In this document: in pieces, positions 36,120-46,194 of the stretch | How positions within the stretch are numbered: position 1 is the first letter of the stretch | Layout: every line of letters starts with the position of its first letter | From: Rhodocyclaceae bacterium | Lineage (GTDB): Bacteria; Pseudomonadota; Gammaproteobacteria; Burkholderiales; Rhodocyclaceae | Direction of reading: 5' to 3' | Assembly: GCA_006218025.1 (NCBI GenBank) | Contig: VBWA01000007.1 | Coordinates: 91,639-155,638 of the forward strand | Length of the DNA stretch: 64,000 nt | Notes under the pieces: model-generated | The model's input: only the letters and a program-made list of their open reading frames with translations | The model's database searches: none | Told to the model about the DNA's origin: nothing | Position numbers and translations under genes: made by a program

Positions 36120-36134
36120 GCGAGCGTCGGCCGG

Positions 36135-36584
36135 TCAGGTTTTCTGCCGACGAAAACGACTGAGCAGTTCCAGCAGCAATTTCTTCTCTGCAATCGTAAA
36201 CGGCTTGCAGACTTCCTTTTCGTGCCGACTGGCGCGACGAATCGCCTCGGCCAGCAGCTCGCGGCCGGCGTCGGTCAGGTGCAGATGATTGTGGCGGCGG
36301 TCGCTGGTGGAGGCGCGGCGTTCGACCAGGCCGCGCTTCGCCAGCTTGTCGAGCAGGGGCACCACCGAGGAGCGTTCCAGGCTGACCGCCGCGGCGAGCT
36401 TCGACTGGGTGATGCCATCGTTCTGGTGCAGAACCTCCAGCACGGAAAAGATCGCCGGGGTGACGTCGATCTCGCCAAGCCGGCTGGCAAATGCCTCGAA
36501 CACCGCCAGCTGCGCGAGGCGCAAATGGAAGCCGACATGACTGGAAAGACATCCGATGGCAGGGGGTTTTCGATTGGCGGGCAT
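36135..36584 (-). CDS. MarR-family repressor of the side-chain degradation cluster
   Basis: This 149-residue MarR protein has HTH region GITQSKLAAAVSLERSSVVPLLDKLAKRGLVE and wing RASTSDRRHNHLHLT. MarR repressors of hydroxycinnamate clusters (CouR, HcaR types) respond to an aroyl-CoA thioester. It is divergent from the ABC-importer/CoA-ligase cluster, and GTTCGAT-containing sites lie in the shared 343-base intergenic region, so it most likely represses that cluster. The ligand is inferred. Confidence 0.82.
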   Translation of the reverse strand: MPANRKPPAIGCLSSHVGFHLRLAQLAVFEAFASRLGEIDVTPAIFSVLEVLHQNDGITQSKLAAAVSLERSSVVPLLDKLAKRGLVERRASTSDRRHNHLHLTDAGRELLAEAIRRASRHEKEVCKPFTIAEKKLLLELLSRFRRQKT

Positions 36585-36624
36585 GGCGGACGAAAAGCTT
36601 CAATACAATCAGTTTGCCATCTAA

Positions 36625-36744
36625 TTTTATATCGAACAAGTTTTCGTTCCTGATGCATCCGGTTCGATCGGCTGAAAAAACAGCAGCAAACCAATACATT
36701 AGAGACAAACCATATTCATCAGCATTTAATAGTTCGATATAAAA
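36625..36744. promoter_or_regulatory. Inverted 13-bp arms, probable MarR operators
   Basis: TTTTATATCGAAC (36625-36637) and GTTCGATATAAAA (36732-36744) are perfect inverted copies, with 94 bases between them. GTTCGAT occurs again at 36662-36668. They lie in the AT-rich 343-base region between marR and the importer genes, which contains no ORF I would call. Confidence 0.6.
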
Positions 36745-36927
36745 CAGGTTGACTTCGACACGCCTGACCGTCAGAATCCTTTCCGCACTCGCCGCCCGCA
36801 AGACGCAACCAGCTGTCACCGGACAATGCACCGCGAGAAAACAGGATACGGAGGAGATGTGGTCAAAGCTTCGTCACAGCCGACGGCAGCGCAGTCGCGC
36901 CGCGATCTGGACTGACAGGGCGCCGGC

Positions 36928-37971
36928 GTGGATTTCTCCGTCGCCCTGCTCCTGGCCCAGGATGGCGTCACCAACGGCGCTATCTACGCGCTGCTGTCGC
37001 TCGCTCTGGTACTGGTATTCGCCGTTACCCGCGTCATCTTTATTCCGCAGGGCGAGTTCGTCGCCTATGGTGCGCTGTCCATGGCGGCGATCAACGCCGG
37101 CTTTCTGCCGCCGACAATGTGGCTGGTGGTTACCCTGGGTATCGCGGTGGCGGTGGTCGAGAGCGTCGCGGCGCTGCGCGAGGGCGCCACGGCACGACTG
37201 CCGATGATCGTGTTCAGGAACGCCGTGCTGCCGATACTGGCGGTGATCGCAGTGCGCTACCTGCCGCTCAAGAGCCTGGCCTATCCGCTGCAAGTGGCGA
37301 TCGCGCTGGCCTTCGTCGTGCCGCTCGGGCCGCAGATCTATCGACTCGCCTTCCAGCCGGTGGCCGAGGCCACGGTGCTGCTGCTGCTGATCGTCTCGGT
37401 CGCCGTGCATTTCATGCTGGTCGGACTCGGCCTGTATTTCTTCGGCGCAGAAGGCGGTCGGACGCCGGCCTTCACCGACGGCGGCTTTACTCTCGGGCCG
37501 ACTTACGTCCAGTTCCAGACGCTGTGGATCGTCGGCATCGCAGCGCTCCTGATCGCCGGCCTGGCGCTGTTTTTTGAGCGTTCGATCTACGGCAAGGCCC
37601 TGCGCGCCACCGCCATCAACCGCACCGGCGCGCGCCTGATGGGCATCTCGGCCGATCTCGCCGGCAAGCTCTGCTTCACGCTTGCTGCGCTGGTCGGCGC
37701 CTTCTCCGGCATCCTCATCGCCCCGATCACCACGATCTACTACGACACCGGCTTCCTGATCGGCCTCAAGGGCTTCGTCGGCGCCATCATCGGCGGCCTC
37801 GCCTCCTACCCGCTGGCGGCGGCGGGCGCGATCCTGGTCGGCTTGCTCGAGTCCTATTCGTCCTTCTACGCCTCGGCCTACAAGGAGGTCATCGTATTCA
37901 CGCTGATCATCCCGGTGCTGCTGTGGCAATCGCTGGCCAAGCACCATGTCGATGACGAGGATGAGCACTGA
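36928..37971 (+). CDS. Branched-chain-type ABC permease LivH
   Basis: This 347-residue inner-membrane permease of the LivH family starts at GTG 36928. It has the usual N-terminal TNGAIYALLSLALVLVFAVTRV and the C-terminal core RATAINRTGARLMGIS through GFVGAIIGGLASYPLAAAGA. It is about 50 residues longer than E. coli LivH because of an extra hydrophobic middle region. The remaining genes of the operon supply LivM-LivG, LivF and the binding protein. In this context the importer probably carries an aromatic acid. Confidence 0.88.
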   Translation: MDFSVALLLAQDGVTNGAIYALLSLALVLVFAVTRVIFIPQGEFVAYGALSMAAINAGFLPPTMWLVVTLGIAVAVVESVAALREGATARLPMIVFRNAVLPILAVIAVRYLPLKSLAYPLQVAIALAFVVPLGPQIYRLAFQPVAEATVLLLLIVSVAVHFMLVGLGLYFFGAEGGRTPAFTDGGFTLGPTYVQFQTLWIVGIAALLIAGLALFFERSIYGKALRATAINRTGARLMGISADLAGKLCFTLAALVGAFSGILIAPITTIYYDTGFLIGLKGFVGAIIGGLASYPLAAAGAILVGLLESYSSFYASAYKEVIVFTLIIPVLLWQSLAKHHVDDEDEH

Positions 37972-37972
37972 C

Positions 37973-39741
<1,769 letters not shown>

Positions 39742-39745
<4 letters not shown>

Positions 39746-40488
39746 AACCGACGCTGCTCGAAACGCAGGACCTGTGCGTCAACTATGGTCGCGTCGAGGC
39801 TATCCACAAGGTCAGCATCCGCATCCGCGAGGGCGATATCGTCACCGTGATCGGACCCAATGGCGCCGGCAAGACCACGCTGCTTTCGGCGCTGATGGGC
39901 CTGCTACCGGCGCGCGGCGAGGTGGCGTACCAGGGCCAGCCGACACTCGGCAAAGTCTCGGTCGATGGCCTGGTCGGCAAGGGCCTCGTGCTGGTGCCGG
40001 AAAAGCGCGAACTGTTCGGCAGCATGTCGGTGGCGGACAACCTGTTGCTCGGCGCCTTCGCCCGCCACCGGCGCGGCGCGCGCGATCACGCCAGGACCAT
40101 GGAAGAGGTATTCGCCATTTTCCCGCGCCTGGCCGAACGCCGCGCACAGGAAGCCGGCACGCTGTCCGGCGGCGAACGGCAGATGCTGGCCATGGGCCGT
40201 GCCCTGATGGCCAAGCCTACCCTGCTGATGCTGGACGAGCCCAGCCTTGGCCTGGCGCCGCTGATCGTCAAGGAAATCTTTCGCATCGTCGTGCAGTTGA
40301 AGGACATGGGCGTCTCGGTCCTGCTGGTCGAGCAGAATGCCCGTGCTGCACTGCAAGTGGCCGATTACGGTTATGTGTTGGAGAATGGCAGCGTGGCGCT
40401 GGAAAGCGACGCCAGGACGCTGCTCAACGATCCGCGCGTGATCGAGAGTTATCTTGGTCTTGGCGGCAGTCATTCGATCGCCGCCTGA
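39742..40488 (+). CDS. Branched-chain-type ABC ATPase LivF
   Basis: This 248-residue ATPase has Walker A GPNGAGKTT, the LivF-type LVPEKRELFGSMSVADNLLLG, signature LSGGERQMLAMGRAL, Walker B LLMLDEPSLGLAP and the Q/H-loop LLVEQNARAAL. The ATG overlaps the TGA of the fused permease-ATPase gene (ATGA). It completes the importer together with the binding protein 76 bases downstream. Confidence 0.92.
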
Positions 40489-40564
40489 TTCAGAGGGCAT
40501 TACCGCTGTCACCCGCACGTCATACCATCCGCAGTACATCAAACCAACAACACGAGGAGAAAGC

Positions 40565-41713
40565 ATGAAAATCAAACTGTCCATCAAGCCGCTGGTGATC
40601 GCCCTGTCGCTCATGGGTTCCGGAGCCGTTCTGGCCGACATCAACATCGGCGTCAGCCTTTCCGCCACCGGCCCCGCGGCCGTGCTGGGAGGGCCGCAGA
40701 AGAACACGGCGCAGCTATTCCCGACCAGCATCGCCGGCGAGAAGATCAACTGGATCGTGCTCGACGATGCATCCGACCCGACCAATACTGCCAAGAACGT
40801 GGCGAAATTCCTCACCGAGAGCAAGGTGGACCTGCTGATGAGCGGCACGACCACGCCAGGCGTCATGGCGACGGCGGGGGCGGCGGCGGACAGCAAGACT
40901 CCGCTGATGGCCCTGGCGCCCAACCGCCTCGACGGCGAGAAGTTCAAGTGGACCTTCACCATGCCGCAGCCCATCGGGCTGATGGCCGAGCCGCTGCTCG
41001 ATCACGCGAAGTCGAAAGGCTACAAGACCCTCGGCTTCCTCGGCTACCATCCCGATGCCTACGGCGAGGTCTGGATCAAGACCCTGGAAGCGATGTCCGG
41101 CAAGTACGGCATTGGCTTCGGCCCGATCGAGGGCTTTGCCCGCAACGACACGTCGGTCGCCGGCCAGACCCTGAAACTGCTTGCCGCCAAGACGGACGCC
41201 GTCATCGTCGTTGCCTCGGGTTCCCCGGCGGCGATGGCGCATGCCGCGCTGGCCGAGCGCGGCTACAAGGGCCAGATCTACCAGACCCATGGTGCGCCGT
41301 CGCCGGTATTCCTCAAGAACGGCGGCAAGTCGGTCGAGAACGGCATCCTCGTCGCCGGCCCGCTGCTCGAGTGGGAGCAGTTGCCTGATTCCCATCCGTC
41401 GAAGAAGGTCAGCGCCGAGTACGCCAATGCCTACGAGGCGAAGTTCGGCAAGGGCTCGCTGTCGTCCTTCGGCGGCCACATGTGGGATGCCTGGGCCATC
41501 GCCTCGCGGGCGATTCCGGTCGCGCTGAAGAAGGCCAAGCCGGGTACAGCGGAGTTCCGCGCCGCCCTGCGCGACGCGATCGAGAGCGAACGCGAGATTG
41601 CCGGCGTCCATGGCGTTTTCAACATGAGCCCGACCGACCATTCCGGCTTTGATGGCCGCGCTCGCGTCCTGCTGCAGGTGCAGAACGGCGCCTTCAAGCT
41701 CATTTCCAAGTAA
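40565..41713 (+). CDS. Branched-chain-type substrate-binding protein
   Basis: This 382-residue periplasmic type I binding protein has a signal peptide (about 1-24, ending AVLA). The mature start DINIGVSLSATGPAAVLG and internal IVLDDASDPTNTAKNVAKF are typical of LivK/HmgB-like proteins that bind aromatic acids. ATG 40565 follows GAGGAG. It is the last importer gene. A strong hairpin at 41793-41808 separates it from the CoA ligase. Confidence 0.88.
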   Translation: MKIKLSIKPLVIALSLMGSGAVLADINIGVSLSATGPAAVLGGPQKNTAQLFPTSIAGEKINWIVLDDASDPTNTAKNVAKFLTESKVDLLMSGTTTPGVMATAGAAADSKTPLMALAPNRLDGEKFKWTFTMPQPIGLMAEPLLDHAKSKGYKTLGFLGYHPDAYGEVWIKTLEAMSGKYGIGFGPIEGFARNDTSVAGQTLKLLAAKTDAVIVVASGSPAAMAHAALAERGYKGQIYQTHGAPSPVFLKNGGKSVENGILVAGPLLEWEQLPDSHPSKKVSAEYANAYEAKFGKGSLSSFGGHMWDAWAIASRAIPVALKKAKPGTAEFRAALRDAIESEREIAGVHGVFNMSPTDHSGFDGRARVLLQVQNGAFKLISK

Positions 41714-41792
41714 GCCATTAACGCTCAGCGCGCACAGCTTCACGCACAGCAGATGAAACACGCGAAAAGCCAATTGTTCGCCCGCCCCCCTT

Positions 41793-41808
41793 CCCCCCTC
41801 ACGGGGGG
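41793..41808 (+). terminator. GC hairpin between importer and catabolic genes
   Basis: Six C bases, a four-base loop and six G bases (CCCCCC-TCAC-GGGGGG), followed by TT only. A further GC-rich hairpin (GCGCGC-T-GCGCGC) follows near 41819. More likely an attenuator or RNA-stability element than a full terminator. Confidence 0.4.
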
Positions 41809-41883
41809 TTACCGTTCGGCGCGCTGCGCGCGTTTATCACCTGGTACTCCGCATAAGGTAGTTCACGTCAATAGGAAATACGC

Positions 41884-43737
41884 ATGAGCGCCATCGCCCG
41901 CACGCCGGCCGAACTGTTTGTCGAGCCGGCCGTCATCCTCGAAGACCGGGCGGACGGCAGCCGCCTGTTCCGTTCGGCCCTGGCTCTGCCGGACTACTCG
42001 CGCTGTTCCGGCGAGTGGCTGGAACGCTGGGCGGCCGAAACTCCGGACGCCATCCTGATCGCCGAACGGGGCGCGGATGGCGAATGGGTCAAGGTCAGTT
42101 ACGGGGAAGCTCTTGCGCGCGTCTATCGCATCGCCACCTGGCTGCTCGGGCAGAAGCTCTCGCCCGAGCGGCCGGTGCTGGTGCTCTCCGACAACAGCAT
42201 CGAACATGCGCTGCTGATGCTGGCCTGCCTGCATGTCGGCGTGCCGGTCAGCCCGGTGTCGCCGGGCAATTCGCTGCTTTCCAAGGATTTCGCCAAGCTC
42301 AGGGCCAATGTCGAACTGCTGCGCCCGGGCGTGATATTCGCCGACACCATCGAGCGCTTCATGCCGGCGCTGAAGGCGGTGGCCGACCTGCACGATGCGG
42401 TCGTTATCGCCGGCAGCCGCAGTCAAGCGCAACCGGGAACCGTTCCCTTCGCCGAGATCGCACGAGTCGGCGCCGACGACACGGCGGTGAAAGCCGCTTT
42501 CGATTCGCTGACGCCCGACACCATCGCCAAGTTCCTGTTCACCTCGGGCTCCGTCGGCGCACCGAAGGCGGTCATCACAACGCAGCGCATGATGTGCTCC
42601 AACGTCGAGATGAAGTCCGTGATCTGGCCCTTCCTCAACAGGCAGAAGCCGGTGATCGTCGATTGGCTGCCGTGGAGCCACGTCTTTGGCGGCAGCCACA
42701 ATTTCAACAAGGTAGTGCGCTTCGGCGGCAGCCTTTACATCGACGACGGCAAGCCGGTGCCGGCCCTGCTGCCGAAGACGGTGAAGAACCTCACCGATGT
42801 CGCGCCGACCATTTATTTCAGCGTGCCGCTGGCCTACGGCATGCTGGCGGCAAAGCTGCGCGACGACGCGGCGCTGCGCAAGAGTTTCTTCTCGCGCCTG
42901 CAGATCATTTTCTATGCCGGCGCGGCGTTGCCGCAATCGACCTGGGACGAGCTGGAACGGCTCGCGGTGATGGAGCTCGGCCATCCCGTCGTCATGCTGT
43001 CCTCCTGGGGCTCGACCGAGACGGCGCCGGCCTGCACCGATTGCCACTTCCAGGCCGTGCGCTCCGGCGTGATCGGCGTGCCGATTCCCGGCACCACGCT
43101 GAAACTGGTGCCGGTGGCGGACAAGCTCGAAGTGCGGGTCAAGGGACCCAACCTGTTCCCCGGCTACTGGAAGCAGCCCGCGCTGACCAAGGCCGCGTTC
43201 GATGACGAAGGCTTCTACATGATCGGCGACGCCGTCGAATTCGTCGACCCCGCGAAGCCCGAACTGGGCCTGCTGTTCGACGGCCGCGTCGCCGAGGACT
43301 TCAAGCTGCTGTCGGGCACCTGGGTGCATGTCGGGTCCTTGCGCGTGGCCGGCATCAGCGCGCTCTCCCCGGTGGCGCAGGACATCGTCGTTGCCGGCCA
43401 CGACAAGGACGACATCGGCTTTCTGGTCTTTCCCAACATCGCCGAATGCCGGCGCATCGCGGGCCTCGGCGAGGATGCGCCGGTCGACGTCGTGATCGGC
43501 CACCCGGTGATCAAGGAGCGTGTGCGCGAAGGCCTGGTGCGCATGAAGCGCGACGGCGGCGGCTCCTCCACTTACCCGGCGCGCGTGCTGCTGATGGCCG
43601 AGCCGCCCTCGCCCGAGGCCGGCGAACTGACCGACAAGGGCTACATCAACCAGCGCGCGGTGCTCACCCGCCGCGCCGATCGCGTGCTCGAACTGTATTC
43701 CGACGTGCCGAGTGCGGACGTGATAGTCATTCAGTAA
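41884..43737 (+). CDS. Feruloyl-CoA-synthase-like acyl-CoA ligase
   Basis: This 617-residue AMP-forming ligase has P-loop LFTSGSVGAPKAVITTQRM, the A5-type SSWGSTETAP, and the FCS-type domain order LNRQKPVIVDWLPWSHVFGG. It is closest in pattern to feruloyl-CoA synthase and would activate a hydroxycinnamate or phenylpropanoid acid with ATP and CoA. The C-terminal lysine region reads ELTDKGYINQRAVL, so it lacks the PX4GK motif recognised by Pat-type acetyltransferases. A good ribosome site (TAGGAAA) precedes ATG 41884. First catabolic gene after the importer. Confidence 0.85.
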   Translation: MSAIARTPAELFVEPAVILEDRADGSRLFRSALALPDYSRCSGEWLERWAAETPDAILIAERGADGEWVKVSYGEALARVYRIATWLLGQKLSPERPVLVLSDNSIEHALLMLACLHVGVPVSPVSPGNSLLSKDFAKLRANVELLRPGVIFADTIERFMPALKAVADLHDAVVIAGSRSQAQPGTVPFAEIARVGADDTAVKAAFDSLTPDTIAKFLFTSGSVGAPKAVITTQRMMCSNVEMKSVIWPFLNRQKPVIVDWLPWSHVFGGSHNFNKVVRFGGSLYIDDGKPVPALLPKTVKNLTDVAPTIYFSVPLAYGMLAAKLRDDAALRKSFFSRLQIIFYAGAALPQSTWDELERLAVMELGHPVVMLSSWGSTETAPACTDCHFQAVRSGVIGVPIPGTTLKLVPVADKLEVRVKGPNLFPGYWKQPALTKAAFDDEGFYMIGDAVEFVDPAKPELGLLFDGRVAEDFKLLSGTWVHVGSLRVAGISALSPVAQDIVVAGHDKDDIGFLVFPNIAECRRIAGLGEDAPVDVVIGHPVIKERVREGLVRMKRDGGGSSTYPARVLLMAEPPSPEAGELTDKGYINQRAVLTRRADRVLELYSDVPSADVIVIQ

Positions 43738-43753
43738 TTTCAAGGAACACGCA

Positions 43754-44524
43754 GTGACAGACAAACTCGTAACCCACTCGCTCGACGGCCTCGTCTATAC
43801 CATCACGCTGAATCGTCCGGCCAAGCGCAACGCGATCAGCGACCGCCTGCTCGAAGCCCTGGACAAGGCTTGGGAAGCCCGGCCCGAGGAAGCCCGGGTG
43901 GTGATCCTCGCCGGCGCCGGCGACCACTTTTGCGCCGGGCTGGACCTCTCGGAGCATCAGCATCGCGAGCCCTCCGGCGTCATGCTGCATTCGCAGGGCT
44001 GGCACCGCGTCTTCGGCAAGATTCAACAGACGGGCATCCCGGTGGTCGCCGTGCTGCACGGCGCCGTGATCGGCGGCGGGCTGGAGCTGGCCACCTCGAC
44101 CCATGTCCGCGTCGCCGAACCTTCGGCCATGTACCAGTTGCCCGAAGGCCGCCACGGCATCTACGTCGGCGGCGGCGCCTCGGTGCGCGTCTCGCGCATC
44201 ATCGGTCCGGGACGCATGGCCGAGATGATGCTGACCGGGCGCATCCTGACCGCCGAGGAAGGCCAGGCTCTGGGCCTGTCGCACTATCTGGTGGGCAAGG
44301 GCGAGGGCATGGCCAAGGCGCAGGAGTTGGCGCGGCGCATTGCAGAGAACGCGCCGCTGGCCAACTACGCCATGGTCACCACCATCCAGCGCATCAGCAA
44401 CATGTCGTCCGACGACGGCCTCTACGTCGAGTCGCTGATGGCAGCCGTCGCCCAGACCAGCCCCGAGGTGGTCGCGCGCATCGGCCAGTTCCTCAACCGG
44501 AAGGGCAAGGGACCGCAACAGTGA
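43754..44524 (+). CDS. Enoyl-CoA hydratase (crotonase family)
   Basis: This 256-residue crotonase has the oxyanion-hole sequence LAGAGDHFCAGLDLSEH. Both catalytic glutamates of the hydratase type are in place: GGGLELATSTHVRV and YQLPEGRHGIYVGGG. It would hydrate the enoyl-CoA formed from the ligase product or by the acyl-CoA dehydrogenase in this cluster. Its stop overlaps the GTG of the amidohydrolase gene. A hydratase-lyase giving an aldehyde is the alternative, but no aldehyde dehydrogenase accompanies it. Confidence 0.85.
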   Translation: MTDKLVTHSLDGLVYTITLNRPAKRNAISDRLLEALDKAWEARPEEARVVILAGAGDHFCAGLDLSEHQHREPSGVMLHSQGWHRVFGKIQQTGIPVVAVLHGAVIGGGLELATSTHVRVAEPSAMYQLPEGRHGIYVGGGASVRVSRIIGPGRMAEMMLTGRILTAEEGQALGLSHYLVGKGEGMAKAQELARRIAENAPLANYAMVTTIQRISNMSSDDGLYVESLMAAVAQTSPEVVARIGQFLNRKGKGPQQ

Positions 44525-45393
44525 ATCTGGACCAACTCGTCGCGATCGACACCCACACCCACGCCGAAGTTTCCTGCTGCCAGCCGAAAGACCCCTACTT
44601 CGAACCCTACGAACGCGCGGCCGACAAGTATTTCAAGAACGCGCACCGCCCGACGATAGACGAGACGATCGCCTATTACCGCGAGCGCAAGATCGGCTTG
44701 GTGATGTTCAGCGTCGATTCCGAATCGCATATCGGCAACCGGCGCATTCCGAACGAGGAAGTGGCCGAGGCCGCGCAGCAGAACGCCGACATGATGATCG
44801 CATTCGCCAGCATCGACCCGCACAAGGGCCGCATGGGCGCGCGCGAGGCGCGCAAGCTGATCGAGGACTACGGCGTCAGGGGCTTCAAGTTCCATCCCAC
44901 GGTGCAGGGTTTCCACCCGCAGGACCGCATGGCATGGCCGCTCTATGAAGTGATCGCCGAGTACCAGCTGCCGGCAATCTTCCACAGCGGCCATTCCGGC
45001 ATCGGCAGCGGCATGCGCGGCGGCGGCGGACTGCGTCTGGAAACTTCGAACCCGATGTTGCTCGACGGCGTCGCGGTGGATTTCCCCGACATGCAGATCG
45101 TCATCGCGCATCCTTCATGGCCCTGGCAGGACGAGGCGCTGTCGGTCTGCCTGCACAAGCCCAATGTGTGGATCGATCTGTCCGGCTGGTCGCCGAAGTA
45201 TTTCCCGCCGCAGCTGGTGCAGTACGCCAACACCTTGCTCCGCGACCGCATCCTGTTCGGCACCGACTTTCCGCTGATCGCGCCCGACCGCTGGCTCGAG
45301 GATTTCGAGCAGGCCGGATTCAAGGATTCGGTGAAGCCGCTGATCCTCAAGCAGAACGCCATCCGCCTGCTCAAACTGGACCAGCCCTCATGA
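44521..45393 (+). CDS. Amidohydrolase-2 family hydrolase
   Basis: This 290-residue TIM-barrel metal hydrolase has the N-terminal IDTHTH, a lysine in [11 protein letters not shown], the HSGHSG segment and the C-terminal LFGTDFPLI aspartate. It belongs to the ACMSD/amidohydrolase-2 group. In actinobacterial hydroxycinnamate clusters (cou/phd types) a hydrolase of this superfamily is thought to split the beta-keto-acyl-CoA and release an aroyl product. The placement between hydratase and SDR genes fits that role. GTG start, coupled to both neighbours. Confidence 0.8.
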   Translation: MNLDQLVAIDTHTHAEVSCCQPKDPYFEPYERAADKYFKNAHRPTIDETIAYYRERKIGLVMFSVDSESHIGNRRIPNEEVAEAAQQNADMMIAFASIDPHKGRMGAREARKLIEDYGVRGFKFHPTVQGFHPQDRMAWPLYEVIAEYQLPAIFHSGHSGIGSGMRGGGGLRLETSNPMLLDGVAVDFPDMQIVIAHPSWPWQDEALSVCLHKPNVWIDLSGWSPKYFPPQLVQYANTLLRDRILFGTDFPLIAPDRWLEDFEQAGFKDSVKPLILKQNAIRLLKLDQPS

Positions 45394-46157
45394 AATTCGA
45401 CAACTCAGTTTTCATCGTCACCGGCGGTGCCTCGGGCCTCGGCGAAGCCACCGTGCGCCGCTTCCACGCGGCCGGCGCCAGGGTCGTGATCGCGGACCTC
45501 AACAGCGAGCGCGGCGAAAAGCTTGCCGCCGAACTCGGCGCGCGCGCAGTGTTCCAGCGCACCGATGTCTCGTCGGAGAGCGACGCGCAGGCCTGCGTCG
45601 CCAAGGCCGTCGCCAGCTTCGGCGGCCTGCAGGGCCTGGTCAATTGCGCCGGCATCGGCATCGCCGAAAAGGTGCTGAACAAGGACGGCCCGCAGAAGCT
45701 GGCCAACTTCGCGCGCGTCATCAACATCAACCTGGTCGGCACCTTCAACATGATCCGCCTCGCCGCGGAAGCGATGTCGAAGGGCGAGCCCAATGCCGCA
45801 GGGGAGCGCGGCGTGATCGTCAATACCGCCTCGGTCGCGGCCTGGGACGGCCAAATCGGCCAGCCCGCCTACGCCGCATCGAAAGCCGGAATCGTCGGCA
45901 TGACGCTGCCCATCGCGCGCGAGCTGGCGCGCTTCGGCATCCGCGTCTGCACCATCGCGCCGGGGCTGTTCTACACGCCGATGATGGAATCGCTGCCGCC
46001 CGAAATCCATGAATCGCTGGGCAAATCGGTGCCCTTCCCGCCGCGCCTCGGGCGGCCCGACGAGTTCGCCCAGCTCGCCGCGCACATCGTCGAGAACGAA
46101 ATGCTCAACGGCGAATCGATCCGCCTCGACGGCGCCGTGAGGCTCGCGCCAAAGTAA
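45390..46157 (+). CDS. 3-Hydroxyacyl-CoA dehydrogenase, SDR (HADH2) type
   Basis: This 255-residue short-chain dehydrogenase has cofactor motif [16 protein letters not shown] with an acidic residue (ADLN) favouring NAD, NAG-like VNCAGIG, and catalytic serine/tyrosine/lysine in [21 protein letters not shown]. The C-terminal [36 protein letters not shown] is typical of 17-beta-HSD10/HADH2 proteins, which oxidise 3-hydroxyacyl-CoAs. It is coupled to the amidohydrolase gene (ATGA). Confidence 0.87.
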   Translation: MKFDNSVFIVTGGASGLGEATVRRFHAAGARVVIADLNSERGEKLAAELGARAVFQRTDVSSESDAQACVAKAVASFGGLQGLVNCAGIGIAEKVLNKDGPQKLANFARVININLVGTFNMIRLAAEAMSKGEPNAAGERGVIVNTASVAAWDGQIGQPAYAASKAGIVGMTLPIARELARFGIRVCTIAPGLFYTPMMESLPPEIHESLGKSVPFPPRLGRPDEFAQLAAHIVENEMLNGESIRLDGAVRLAPK

Positions 46158-46159
46158 AT

Positions 46160-46183
46160 CGCCGTGGCGCCAGCGCCGACTCC
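46160..46183 (-). repeat. Dispersed 24-bp GGCG-rich repeat
   Basis: Minus-strand copy, variable pair CC, end GGAGTC instead of AAAGTC. It fills the space between the SDR stop (46157) and the acyl-CoA dehydrogenase start (46195). GGCGC-CA-GCGCC inside it can form a short hairpin. Confidence 0.85.
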
Positions 46184-46194
46184 TGGGTTTCGCA

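Noticed and set aside
41793..41830. Rho-independent terminator ending the importer operon
   Set aside because: The hairpin is strong but has no U-run; I list it only as a possible attenuator.
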